From an uncultured Kiritimatiellota bacterium (lineage in GTDB: Bacteria; Verrucomicrobiota; Kiritimatiellia; RFP12; DVOR01), in assembly GCA_944389565.1 (NCBI GenBank), contig CALXMV010000018.1:1-46850 (forward strand): DNA of 46,850 nucleotides. Reading direction: 5' to 3'. The position numbers and the translations under genes are program-made. The notes under the pieces were generated by a model. It ran no database searches and was not told where the DNA came from. It was given only the letters and a program-made list of their open reading frames with translations. Shown one piece after another: positions 32,679 to 41,250 of the stretch (within the stretch, counting starts at the first letter, position 1; each line of letters opens with the position of its first letter).

Positions 32679-33496
32679 TGGTTTCCTTCGCGTATGTCTT
32701 CTTCAAATGGGCCACCTGGCTGTGCATGCCCTACACGCTGGCGATGCTGGCCCTGCTGGCGGTGGCGGTGTGGCTCCTCTTCCGCAGGCAGGGCAAGCCC
32801 GCGGTCTGCGTCCTCGCGGTGGTCGCCTTCCTCTTCGTGCTCGGTCTGCCGGCTGTCGCGACGGCGGTGGGCTACGCGCTGGAGCGCAAGTTCCCGCCCA
32901 CGCCGCTGGAGGCCATCCCCAACGCCGACGCGATCGTCGTGCTCGGCGGGGGCGTCGCCACCGCCTCCGAGACCCTTCCCTATCCCGAACTCTTCTGGAG
33001 CGCCGACCGCGCGATCATGGCCGTGCGCCTCTTCCGCGCCGGCAAGGCCCCCCTCATCATCCCCACCGGCGCCGGCGCGGTCAGGGCCGAGAAGCCGCTT
33101 TTCGAGTCGCTCGGCGTGCCCGCCTCCTCCATCGTCTGCGAGGATGAGTCCATCGACACCGCCACCAACGCCACCAAGACCTTCGCCATCCTCCGGGCGC
33201 GCGGGTGCAAGACGGTCCTCCTCGTTACCTCCGCTTGGCATATGCCCCGCGCGATGATGCTCTTCAAGGGCGCGCCGGGGATGACCATCATCCCCGTGGG
33301 GTGCGACTACGAGAGCACCCTCGTCCTCGTCCGGGCCCAGGAGCGCCGCCCCCCCATCTGGACGATGCTCCCTGGCCCCGAGGCCGCCGGCCGCCTCGCC
33401 TATTACGTCAAGGAGTGGCTTGGCATCCTCTTCTATTCTTTCCGCAAACCGCCATTGGAGGCCGAGGCCGCCAAGGGCACCGGCGACAAGGCATGA
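32678..33496 (+). CDS. YdcF/ElyC-family membrane protein (DUF218)
   Basis: 272 residues. Two N-terminal membrane spans (about 8-30 and 38-62) and a DUF218 domain: IPNADAIVVLGGGVATASE, LFRAGKAPLIIPTGAG, DESIDTATNATKTFAIL, VLLVTSAWHMPRAMMLFKG. E. coli ElyC acts in peptidoglycan/undecaprenyl metabolism. The two following genes are likewise for lipid-linked sugars, which fits an envelope role. The start has AGGAAAGGAG and overlaps the rex stop. Confidence 0.88.
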   Translation: MVSFAYVFFKWATWLCMPYTLAMLALLAVAVWLLFRRQGKPAVCVLAVVAFLFVLGLPAVATAVGYALERKFPPTPLEAIPNADAIVVLGGGVATASETLPYPELFWSADRAIMAVRLFRAGKAPLIIPTGAGAVRAEKPLFESLGVPASSIVCEDESIDTATNATKTFAILRARGCKTVLLVTSAWHMPRAMMLFKGAPGMTIIPVGCDYESTLVLVRAQERRPPIWTMLPGPEAAGRLAYYVKEWLGILFYSFRKPPLEAEAAKGTGDKA

Positions 33497-34584
33497 GAGC
33501 CTTCCTCTCCCCGCCCTTCCTCAACGGCCCCGACGAACGCGACCTGCTCCTCGCCGCGCTCGCCTCCGGCTACATCGCCCCCTGCGGACCGATGGTCGAC
33601 GCCTTGGAGCGCGAGGCCGCCGACCGCCTCGGCTTCGCCGGCGCGCTCGCCACCGTCTCCGGCACGATGGCGCTGGAGCTCTTGGCCCGGGCGCTGGAGA
33701 TCCGCCCCGGCGACGAGGTAATCGCCAGCGACCTCACCTTCATCGCCAGCGTCGCACCCTTCGCGGATCGCGGCGCGCGCCCCGTCTTCGTGGATGCCGA
33801 TCCCGCCACTTGGTGCGTCGACGTCGCGCTGGCCGAACGTGCCTTGGCCGAGCACCCGCGCGCCAAGGCCTTCGTCGCCACCGACCTTTACGGACAGTGC
33901 TGCGATCTCGACCCGCTCATCGCCCTGTGCGCGCGCGCCGGCGTGCCCCTCATCGTCGACGCCGCCGAATCTCTCGGCGCCACCTACCGCGGGCGCGCCG
34001 CCGGCAAGGGCGCCTGGGCCGCCGTGCATTCGCTCAACGGCAACAAAATCGTCACCGCCGGCGGCGGCGGTCTCCTCCTCACCGACGACCCCGCCCTCCT
34101 GGCCCTCTGCCGCGGAATCGCCGGCCAGGCCCGTGAGCCCGTCGCGTGGTACGAGCACCGCCGCCTCGGCACGCATGGCCGCCTCGGGAACGTCCCCGCC
34201 GCCATCGCCTTGGCGCAGTTCCGTCATCTGGGCGACGCGCTCCGTGACAAGGCCGCCGTGTGGGACGCTTGGCTCGCGCGCCTTCCCTCCTGGGCCACGC
34301 CCATGCCCACCGCGTCTTACGGCGTGCCCAACCGTTGGCTCACGGTCGTCACCCTGCCTCCCGGCAAGTCCCCCCTTCGCGCCGTCGAGGCGCTCGCCGC
34401 GCGGGGCTTGGAGGCGCGCCCGCTCTGGAAGCCCATGCACCTGCAGCCTGTCTTCCGCGACGCGGGGGCCGTGCTCGCCGGCGTCGGCGAGGATTTGTTT
34501 GCCCGGGGGTTGTGTCTGCCCTCGGGCCGGGGGCTCGCCCCCGCGCTCATGGATGAAACCGTCGAAGTGTTGGAGACCTTATGA
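33493..34584 (+). CDS. DegT/DnrJ/EryC1/StrS aminotransferase, PglE-like
   Basis: 363 residues, PLP-dependent sugar aminotransferase. Motifs: FLSPPFLNGPDERDLLLAAL, ALATVSGTMALELLARAL, ASDLTFIASVAPF, ATDLYGQCCDLDPL, IVDAAESLGATYRG, and the PLP lysine Lys185 in SLNGNKIVTAGGGGLLL. The NGNKI form with a following glycine run is that of PglE, which makes UDP-4-amino-4,6-dideoxy-GlcNAc for bacillosamine. The matching 4,6-dehydratase (PglF) and acetyltransferase (PglD) are not in the window. ATGA overlaps on both sides couple it to the DUF218 gene and the transferase. Confidence 0.9.
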   Translation: MRAFLSPPFLNGPDERDLLLAALASGYIAPCGPMVDALEREAADRLGFAGALATVSGTMALELLARALEIRPGDEVIASDLTFIASVAPFADRGARPVFVDADPATWCVDVALAERALAEHPRAKAFVATDLYGQCCDLDPLIALCARAGVPLIVDAAESLGATYRGRAAGKGAWAAVHSLNGNKIVTAGGGGLLLTDDPALLALCRGIAGQAREPVAWYEHRRLGTHGRLGNVPAAIALAQFRHLGDALRDKAAVWDAWLARLPSWATPMPTASYGVPNRWLTVVTLPPGKSPLRAVEALAARGLEARPLWKPMHLQPVFRDAGAVLAGVGEDLFARGLCLPSGRGLAPALMDETVEVLETL

Positions 34585-36491
34585 TCCGAGATCTGCTCTG
34601 TTGTGTCGGTGTCGGCGCCATCGCCTGCGCGCTTGCCCTGCTCCTCACGCCTTTGGCGCGTGGGTTCATGCGCCGCATCGGCGCGATCGACCTGCCCGAC
34701 CCGCGCCGCGTCAACCGCGTGCCCGTGCCGCGCGGCGGCGGCCTCGCCGTGGTCGTGGCCTTCTATGCCGCGCTCGCCGCGGGGTGGTTCCTCTGGCCCT
34801 GGGTCGTCCAAGCCTCCCCCTTCGTCGCCATCCTGCCGTGGTTCGTCCCGGCGTCGTTGCTCTTGGTCGGCGTCGGGTTCGTGGACGACCGCTTCGGCGT
34901 GCCGCCGATCCTCAAACTCCTGGCGCAGCTCGTCGCCGCGGGGTTGCTCTGCTGGGGTGGGGCGCGCCTCTGCCTGCCGGCCGCTTGGGGCGCCTGGGCG
35001 CAATCCGCATGGGTCTACGTGCCGCTCACGCTCGCGTGGTATGTCGGCGTCGTCAACGCCTTCAACCTGATTGATGGTCTGGACGGCCTCTCCTCGGGCC
35101 TGGCCATCCTCGCGACCTGCGGCATGGCGGGGGCCGTCTTCTTCGTTGACGCCGCCTTCCTGCCGCTCGCCAGCCTGACCTTCATCGGCGCGTTGCTAGG
35201 ATTCCTGCGCTACAATTACAATCCCGCGTCGGTCTTCCTGGGCGATTCCGGCTCGCTCTTCGTGGGGCTCATGCTGGCCACGCTCGCGCTCGTCTCGCAC
35301 CGCGGCGACGCCTTCCTCGTCTCCGTGGGCATCCCCGTGCTTTGCCTGGGCGTGCCGCTCATCGACACCTCGCTCGCCATCCTTCGCCGGTCCATCCGCT
35401 ACGTCCTGCGCCGCACGGCCGCGCGCGAGGGCAACGGCCCCGCCGTCGCCGGCGGCGTCATGACGGCCGACCGCGAGCACATGCACCATCGCTTCCTGGC
35501 GCTCGCCCATGGCGACCAACGCCGCGCCGTCTGGGCGCTCTATGGCCTGGCCGCCGCGCTCATGCTCATCGGCTTCGTGGCCCTGATGGCACGCGAGGCC
35601 AAGGCCACCGTCTTCATCATCGGCTTCTCCGCCTTCGCCTTCGTCATCGTCCGCACCATGACCAACGTCGAGCTCTGGGATGCCGGCAACCTGCTGGCCC
35701 GTCCCGGTGCCCGTTGCGGCCGCCGCGCCTCTGCCGTCTTCGTCTACCTCGTCGGCGATCTGTGCCTCATGGTCGCGCTCTTCCTGCTCATCGTCTGGCT
35801 CTTTGGGCTCACGACGCTCCCGGAGGCGACGCTCGCCAGCCTCTTCCTGGCGTGGTGCGTGCCCGTCGCCATCGGCCTCGTCCTCTGCCGCGACTACACG
35901 CGCATCTGGGGCCGCTCCACGCGCAAGGATTCCTTCCAGCTCGTCGTCGCCATCGCCTTTGGCTCGTTGCTCTCCCATCTGGCCGTCGCCTGGGTCGTGC
36001 CCGGCTTGGCGCCCCGCACGCTCCTGCCCCATGTGGCCTGGGCGGCCTTCCTGCCCCTGCCGCTTCTGGCGCTGCGCCTGGCCAAGACCTGTTTCCTTCA
36101 ATATCTCGCCTACGCCGAGAACCTCCGCCTCCGCCACCGTTCCCTCGACGATCCCTCCATCCCGCGCCTTCTCTTCTACGGCGCCGGCGTCAACCTCCGC
36201 GCCTACATCACCCTTTACGAGACCAACGTCACCCGCAACGCCACCGCCCTCATCGGCGTGCTCGATGACAACCCCGGCCTCCGCGGCCGCATCTTCCGTG
36301 ACCTCCCCATCCTCGGCGCGCTCGAAGACCTCACCCCCGAGCGCCTCGCCCGCCTTCGCCCCACCCACATCGTCGTCACCACCCCCGCCATCGGCCCCGA
36401 ACGCCTCGCCGAAATCCAGACCTTCTGCCGCGACCACGCCATCCACCTGGGCCGCGTCTCCATCGAGACCCACGCGTTCCCGACCGCCTGA
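34581..36491 (+). CDS. WecA/MraY-type phosphosugar transferase fused to PglF/CapD N-terminal domain
   Basis: 636 residues with two parts. Residues 1-340 are a polytopic UDP-HexNAc:undecaprenyl-phosphate HexNAc-1-P transferase: GFVDDRFG (Asp102-Asp103), NAFNLIDGLDGLSSG (159-173), FLGDSGSLF (219-227), HMHHR (300-304, the WecA-type sugar-recognition site). Residues ~385-515 add about four membrane spans with RDYTRIWGRSTRKDSFQLVV, like the start of PglF/CapD/WbpM. Residues ~528-636 are a Rossmann-like domain (LLFYGAGVNLRAY, GVLDDNPGLRGRIFRDLPILG, THIVVTTP), the PglF 'CoA_binding_3' domain. The SDR dehydratase domain that follows in PglF is missing. It should start lipid-linked glycan synthesis. 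Last gene of the operon. Confidence 0.9.
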   Translation: MIRDLLCCVGVGAIACALALLLTPLARGFMRRIGAIDLPDPRRVNRVPVPRGGGLAVVVAFYAALAAGWFLWPWVVQASPFVAILPWFVPASLLLVGVGFVDDRFGVPPILKLLAQLVAAGLLCWGGARLCLPAAWGAWAQSAWVYVPLTLAWYVGVVNAFNLIDGLDGLSSGLAILATCGMAGAVFFVDAAFLPLASLTFIGALLGFLRYNYNPASVFLGDSGSLFVGLMLATLALVSHRGDAFLVSVGIPVLCLGVPLIDTSLAILRRSIRYVLRRTAAREGNGPAVAGGVMTADREHMHHRFLALAHGDQRRAVWALYGLAAALMLIGFVALMAREAKATVFIIGFSAFAFVIVRTMTNVELWDAGNLLARPGARCGRRASAVFVYLVGDLCLMVALFLLIVWLFGLTTLPEATLASLFLAWCVPVAIGLVLCRDYTRIWGRSTRKDSFQLVVAIAFGSLLSHLAVAWVVPGLAPRTLLPHVAWAAFLPLPLLALRLAKTCFLQYLAYAENLRLRHRSLDDPSIPRLLFYGAGVNLRAYITLYETNVTRNATALIGVLDDNPGLRGRIFRDLPILGALEDLTPERLARLRPTHIVVTTPAIGPERLAEIQTFCRDHAIHLGRVSIETHAFPTA

Positions 36492-36497
36492 CCCGCC

Positions 36498-37154
36498 TCA
36501 CCCCACCCGGAAATCGTCCCACGACGCCAAGCGCCGCACCCCCTCCGGATACGTCTGCGGCGGCGCGGAGGGCGGCGGGCACACGCACACCTCCCCCACG
36601 TCCGCCGCCAACGCCGCCGTCGCCCCCACCCGCGAATCCTCGAAGACCACCGCCTCCCCTGCCGCCACGCCGAAACGCTCCAGCGCCAGACGATAGCCGT
36701 CCGGGAAAGGCTTCCCCCGCGGCGCGTCGTCCGACGGCACCGACCGCCCCAGATCCAGCAACCCATCCAGCCCCGCCGCCCGCAGATCGCGCTCGATCGT
36801 CACCCGCGGGCTCCCCGACACATACCCGCACGGCACCCCTGCCGCCCGCAATCGCCGCAACAGCCTCGCAGCCGGCTCGATGACCGGCGGCGCCGCCGCG
36901 AACAGCCGCTCGAAAATCACGCACATCCGCCGCCCCAAGGCCAACCCGCTTGTCTGCCTCATCGCCCGCGGGTAGAGCCTTCCCAACGTGGCGGCCGCGT
37001 CCGGCCAGGCCATCCCGTAAATTTGCGCCATCAACCTGTCCGCCGGCTGCCGCTCCCCCAGCTCCTCGAAAGCGAGCGCCAACGCCTCCGCCCACAGCCG
37101 CTCCGAATCGAAGAGCGTCCCGTCGATGTCGAAAAGCGCGACCCGCGTCGCCAT
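36498..37154 (-). CDS. HAD-superfamily phosphatase (PGP/beta-PGM-like)
   Basis: 218 residues. HAD motif I is FDIDGTLFDSE at residues 8-18, motif II CGYVSGSPRV, motif III Lys in GKPFPDGY, motif IV VFEDSRVGATAA. A helical cap lies between motifs I and II (subclass IA). It dephosphorylates a small phosphorylated metabolite; the exact substrate is unclear. The ATG overlaps the nth stop. The stop is only 6 bp from the convergent stop of the WecA fusion, leaving no room for a terminator. Confidence 0.88.
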   Translation of the reverse strand: MATRVALFDIDGTLFDSERLWAEALALAFEELGERQPADRLMAQIYGMAWPDAAATLGRLYPRAMRQTSGLALGRRMCVIFERLFAAAPPVIEPAARLLRRLRAAGVPCGYVSGSPRVTIERDLRAAGLDGLLDLGRSVPSDDAPRGKPFPDGYRLALERFGVAAGEAVVFEDSRVGATAALAADVGEVCVCPPPSAPPQTYPEGVRRLASWDDFRVG

Positions 37155-37813
37155 CACGCCCCCGCCCTCGGCGCCCGCGAGCAAAACCGCGCCACCGGGC
37201 ACCCCGCGCACCGCGGCCCCACCGGCTTGCATCGCGTCTGCCCGAACGACACGAAAATGCTGTTCCACGGGATCCACAGCCGCTCCGGCAGGCACCTGCG
37301 CAGCGCCATCTCCGTCTGAAGCGGCGTCTTCGTCCGCACGATCCCTAGCAGATTGTTGATCCTGTGCACATGCGTGTCCACGCACAGCGCCGGCAGACCG
37401 AATCCCAGTGCCACCACCAGGTTCGCCGTCTTGCGCCCAACCCCCGGCAATGCGCAAAGGCCCTCCACCGTTCGCGGCAACACCCCTCCGAACCGCTCCC
37501 GCAATACCCCCGGCAAGGCCGCCAGATGCCGCGCCTTCGCATGGAAGAATCCAACCGGCCGGATCAACGCCTCGATTTCCTCCACCGACAGCGCCGCCAA
37601 GGCCTCCGGCGTCCCCGCCACCGGCAAAAGCCGCCTCACCGCCTGCGCCGTCACCTGATCCCGTGTCCGCGCCGACAAGATCGTCCCCACCAAAATCAGC
37701 CATGGGTCGTGCGTCTGCGCCGCCACCAAATCCATGATCGGCGCCTCCGCCCGCGCGAAAGCCTCCGCCAGCGCGTCGTGGATCGCCTCCAGCTCCGCCA
37801 CCGTCCTGCTCAT
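37154..37813 (-). CDS. nth: Endonuclease III (DNA glycosylase/AP lyase)
   Basis: 219 residues. The helix-hairpin-helix LPGVGRKTANLVV contains the catalytic lysine Lys128; the catalytic aspartate is Asp146 in CVDTHVHRINN. The [4Fe-4S] cluster ligands Cys195-x6-Cys202-x2-Cys205-x5-Cys211 are all present. It removes oxidised pyrimidines and cuts the backbone in base-excision repair. Both ends overlap neighbours by 4 bp (ATGA), in a methyltransferase-nth-HAD unit. Confidence 0.97.
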   Translation of the reverse strand: MSRTVAELEAIHDALAEAFARAEAPIMDLVAAQTHDPWLILVGTILSARTRDQVTAQAVRRLLPVAGTPEALAALSVEEIEALIRPVGFFHAKARHLAALPGVLRERFGGVLPRTVEGLCALPGVGRKTANLVVALGFGLPALCVDTHVHRINNLLGIVRTKTPLQTEMALRRCLPERLWIPWNSIFVSFGQTRCKPVGPRCAGCPVARFCSRAPRAGA

Positions 37814-39027
37814 CGCGCCGGCTCCCCCGCCTCGTCCAGCAACGCCGCCGCGATATACGGCCGCACCCCCCAGAACGCCGCCAGCTCCCGATACTCCGCC
37901 ACCGCCTCCCCCAAGCCCGGCCGCACTCCCCGCTCCGCCCGGATCAGCACGTTCCGCCCCGTCGCCTCCGGCGAGACGAACTCCATCACCCGCGCCCGAT
38001 ACCCGCGGATCCTCAGCACCTGCGCCCGAAACGTGTCCGTCAGCAGGTCCGCCAGCCGCTCCCGCAGGATCCCATGCCGTAGCACCGCCCGCATCGCCCC
38101 GCCCCCCACCAGCGCATGATGCAGCTCATGCTGGCAGCACGGCACGCACAGAATCCGCTCCGCCCCCGTCCGCACCGCCGCGACCAACGCGTCGTCCGTC
38201 GCCGTGTCGCCCGCGTGTAGGCTCATCACCAGGTCCGGCCGCCTCGGCCACTCCGCCTCCGCGATCTCGCACGCCTGGAACGTCGCCTCCCCTTCCCCCA
38301 GGCCCAACGCCACGGCCGCCCGCCGGGCGGCCTCCACCACCTCCGCGTTCCGGTCGATCCCCACCACCCGCACGCCGCGCCACCCCTTCGCCAACGTCAG
38401 GAACCGTTGCAGGGCCAGCGTCAGATACGCCTTCCCGCACCCGCAATCCACTACCGTGAACGCCTCCGGCGCCGCCTCCGGCAGCAACGGCTCCACCGCC
38501 CGCAGCAACGCGTTCACCTGATCGTACTTCCCCCGCATCGAAGCCCGGATCGTCCCATCCTCCGCCGCGATCCCCACCGCCCGCAATAGCGCCCCCGCGT
38601 CGAAATCCGTCAGCGGCTGCCGCTTCTCCCGGTCATGCCCCTGCGCCTGCGCCGGCCGCCCCCCCGCATCCTTCGGCCGCCCCCGCGACACCAACGGCCT
38701 TCCCTTCCGCGTCACCCGCACGTGCAGGTCGCCCTCCGCCGTCACCAAATGCAGCTCACGTTTCCCGCCCTGGGCCAGGATCTCCTCCAGCCCCTTTCGC
38801 GCCGCGCCCTCCGTCAGGTTCCGCGTCCGCGCCTTCGCCCCATCGCGCATCTCCGCCTGAAACAGCGCCTCCCCCTTGATCCGCACCGGGCGCAACGAGA
38901 TCCGGAACGCCACCCCGTCCCGCGTCAGCCCCTGCGTCAGCCGGATGAACCCCTCCCCGAAGACCCGCCGCCGGATCTCCTCCGCCAACGCCTCCGGCAA
39001 CCGATCGTTCTCATCCCGCTCGTCCAT
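37810..39027 (-). CDS. SAM-dependent methyltransferase (Methyltransf_32/METTL25-like)
   Basis: 405 residues. The first ~175 residues form an alpha/beta region of unknown function (FGEGFIRLTQGLTRDGVAFRISLRPVRIKG, LHVRVTRKGRPLVSRGRP). From MRGKYDQVNALLRAVEPLL on, the class I methyltransferase domain follows: FTVVDCGCGKAYLTLALQRFL (SAM site), VVGIDRN, SLHAGDTATDDALVAAV and LCVPCCQHELHHAL. The motif order fits RNA- or protein-modifying Methyltransf_32 enzymes; the substrate is unknown. The start at 39027 has a GGGAGG box. First gene of its unit. Confidence 0.87.
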   Translation of the reverse strand: MDERDENDRLPEALAEEIRRRVFGEGFIRLTQGLTRDGVAFRISLRPVRIKGEALFQAEMRDGAKARTRNLTEGAARKGLEEILAQGGKRELHLVTAEGDLHVRVTRKGRPLVSRGRPKDAGGRPAQAQGHDREKRQPLTDFDAGALLRAVGIAAEDGTIRASMRGKYDQVNALLRAVEPLLPEAAPEAFTVVDCGCGKAYLTLALQRFLTLAKGWRGVRVVGIDRNAEVVEAARRAAVALGLGEGEATFQACEIAEAEWPRRPDLVMSLHAGDTATDDALVAAVRTGAERILCVPCCQHELHHALVGGGAMRAVLRHGILRERLADLLTDTFRAQVLRIRGYRARVMEFVSPEATGRNVLIRAERGVRPGLGEAVAEYRELAAFWGVRPYIAAALLDEAGEPAR

Positions 39028-39057
39028 CCTCGCGCCTCCCTTGCAATGACTCCCCAT

Positions 39058-39068
39058 AAGATACCACA
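39058..39068 (-). promoter_or_regulatory. Promoter of methyltransferase-nth-HAD unit
   Basis: Minus strand TGTGGTATCTT, hexamer TATCTT at 39063-39058; leader about 24 nt. Lies in the 99-bp gap after ppk; no convincing ppk terminator is seen there. Confidence 0.55.
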
Positions 39069-39126
39069 CCGCCACCCCTTCGTCAAAACGGCGGGACGGC
39101 CCGGGGAGTGGCCGCCTACGCGCCGC

Positions 39127-41250
39127 TCAGCGGCGGCGGAACCATGCAAGGAGCCGCGCGAGCGGGCCGGGGGCGCGGTCGGCTCCGGGCGGCGGGATGG
39201 GGTGGGCGTTGAGGGTGGCGTAGCGGGCGCGGAGGTCGCCCTGCGAGGAGCGGGGCGCGGCGGCACCGGGCTCGGGGAGGGCGTAGGTGGCGTCGGGGCG
39301 CATCCGGCGGGCCTTGGCGGTGTCGGCGCGGAGGATGGCGATCACGTCGAGGAGGTCACGGCGGCAGGCGTCGTCGAGGATCGGGGTGTAGACCTCGACG
39401 CGGCGGTTGAGGTTGCGGTTGAGGAAATCCCCGGAGCCGATGAAGAGGCGTTCGCGGCCGGGCGCGCCGAAGCAGAGCAGTCGGGTGTGCTCCAGGCTGT
39501 CGCCGACGACGGAGGTGACGGTGAGGCGGTCGGTCTTGCCGGGGATGCCGGGGCGGATGCAGCAGATGCCGCGCACCTGCAGGGTGAGCTCCACGCCGGC
39601 CTGGGAGGCCTCGATGAGCTTGCGGATGAGCGGCATGTTGTTCAGGCTGTTGACCTTGAGGAAGGCGCGGGCGGGGCGGCCGGCGCGGGCCTCGGCGATC
39701 TCCTCGTCGAGCTGGGCGAGGAGGCGCGGCAGGAAGGATTTCGGCGCGACCCAGAGGCGCTCGGTCTCCACTTCGGGCTCGCCGAGGCAGAGGGCGCGGA
39801 AGAGGCGGATGGCGTCGCGGCCGATGACGGGGTCGGCGGTGAGGTAGGAGAGGTCGGTGTAGAGGGCGGCGGTCTTCTCGTTGTAATTGCCCGTGCCGAT
39901 CTGGGTGAGGGTGCGGGGCTCGTCGCCGCCGTCGTTGTAGAGGATCAGGCAGACCTTGGCGTGGACCTTGTAGCCGGGGAGCCCGTAGATGACGGTGCAA
40001 CCGGCCTCCTGGAGCATCTCGGAATAGTTGATGTTGCTCTCCTCGTCGAAGCGCGCGCGGAGCTCAAGCACGCACAGCACGTCCTTGCCGTTCTCGGCGG
40101 CGCGGGCGAGGGCCTGGGCGATGCGGCTGTTGGAGGAGAGGCGGTAGAGCGTGATGCGGATGGCGGTGACCTTGGGGTCGTCGGCGGCCTGCTCCAGGAG
40201 CCTGACGAACGGCGCGATCGACTCGAAGGGGAAATGGAGGAGCCTGTCCCGCTCGCGGACGCGGGCGGCGATCTCGCCCTGCGCCCACGCGACGGGCACC
40301 GGTTTGCGGGGCTCGGCCGAGAGCGCTTGGGCGACCTCCGCGGGGAGCGCCTTGGCCAGGCCGAAGGCGAAGGCCGGGTCGAGCGGCAGCCCCTGCGCGC
40401 GGCAGACGACGCCCTCCGGCAGGGCGAGGCGCTCGGAGAGCGCGGCCTCGAGCTCCGCGCTCGGGGCTTGGGCGAATTGCACGCGCACGGGCGCCAAGCG
40501 TTTGCGGCGGCGCAGGAAGTCGCGCATCGCGCCGCGGAAGTCGCCCTCGCCCTCGCGCTCCTCGACGGTGAGGTCGGCGTTGCGCGTGACGCGGCAGACG
40601 ACGCTCTCGTCGGGGACGTGCCGGCCATACAGTTTGGGGGCGAAGAAGCGGACGACGTCGCTCGTGCGCAGGATCCAGTGGCCGTCGTCGTCGGCGAGGA
40701 CGCGGAAGCGGGGCAGGCGCCCGAGGGGGATGACGCCGAGGGTCTTCTTGCCCAGGCGGGAGACGATGGCCTCCTCGCGGTCGCGGATGAAGGGGAAGGG
40801 ATGGTGCGCGTCGATGGCCAGGGGGGAGAGGAGCGGCTTGAGGTCCTCCTTGAAATGGCGGGCCATGGCGGCGGCGCGGGGGCCGTCGGCCTCGTCGGCT
40901 GGCAGGAAGCGCACCCCATGCGCGGCGAGCGCCTCGCGGATGCCGCGCCCGACGCGCTCGGCCTCGGCGACGAGCCGGTCGGCCTCGTGGGTCATGGCGG
41001 CGAGTTGCTGGCGGGGCGTCCAGCCGGTCTTGTCGTCGATCGGCGGCGGCTCCTCCGCGCAGAGATCCAGGATGGAGCCCACGCGCACGCGGAAGAACTC
41101 GTCGAGGTTGTTCAGGAAGATGCCGAGGAACTGCAGGCGGTCGAGCGGCGGGCGCTCGGCCAGCGCGGCCTCCTCCAGCACGCGGCGGTTGAAGGCCAGC
41201 CAGCTCAGTTCGCGGTTGACGGTGCAGCCGTAGGCAACAGTCTCGTCCAT
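39127..41250 (-). CDS. ppk1: Polyphosphate kinase 1
   Basis: 707 residues. N-domain FNRELSW-type start (TVNRELSWLAFNRRVLEEA), FLNNLDEFFRVRV, HHPFPFIRD; kinase domains with LHFPFESIAPFVRLLEQAADDPKV, ITLYRLSSNSRIAQAL, and the phosphohistidine motif GYKVHAKVCLI (His at about 428, E. coli His435). The position of E. coli His454 appears to be Gln (TQIGTGNYNEKTAALYTD). FIGSGDFLNRNLNRRVEVYTPI closes the core. It builds polyphosphate from ATP. The ATG lies 46 bp inside the 3' end of ppx, with GGGAAGGG upstream, so ppx and ppk are coupled. Confidence 0.96.
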   Translation of the reverse strand: MDETVAYGCTVNRELSWLAFNRRVLEEAALAERPPLDRLQFLGIFLNNLDEFFRVRVGSILDLCAEEPPPIDDKTGWTPRQQLAAMTHEADRLVAEAERVGRGIREALAAHGVRFLPADEADGPRAAAMARHFKEDLKPLLSPLAIDAHHPFPFIRDREEAIVSRLGKKTLGVIPLGRLPRFRVLADDDGHWILRTSDVVRFFAPKLYGRHVPDESVVCRVTRNADLTVEEREGEGDFRGAMRDFLRRRKRLAPVRVQFAQAPSAELEAALSERLALPEGVVCRAQGLPLDPAFAFGLAKALPAEVAQALSAEPRKPVPVAWAQGEIAARVRERDRLLHFPFESIAPFVRLLEQAADDPKVTAIRITLYRLSSNSRIAQALARAAENGKDVLCVLELRARFDEESNINYSEMLQEAGCTVIYGLPGYKVHAKVCLILYNDGGDEPRTLTQIGTGNYNEKTAALYTDLSYLTADPVIGRDAIRLFRALCLGEPEVETERLWVAPKSFLPRLLAQLDEEIAEARAGRPARAFLKVNSLNNMPLIRKLIEASQAGVELTLQVRGICCIRPGIPGKTDRLTVTSVVGDSLEHTRLLCFGAPGRERLFIGSGDFLNRNLNRRVEVYTPILDDACRRDLLDVIAILRADTAKARRMRPDATYALPEPGAAAPRSSQGDLRARYATLNAHPIPPPGADRAPGPLARLLAWFRRR

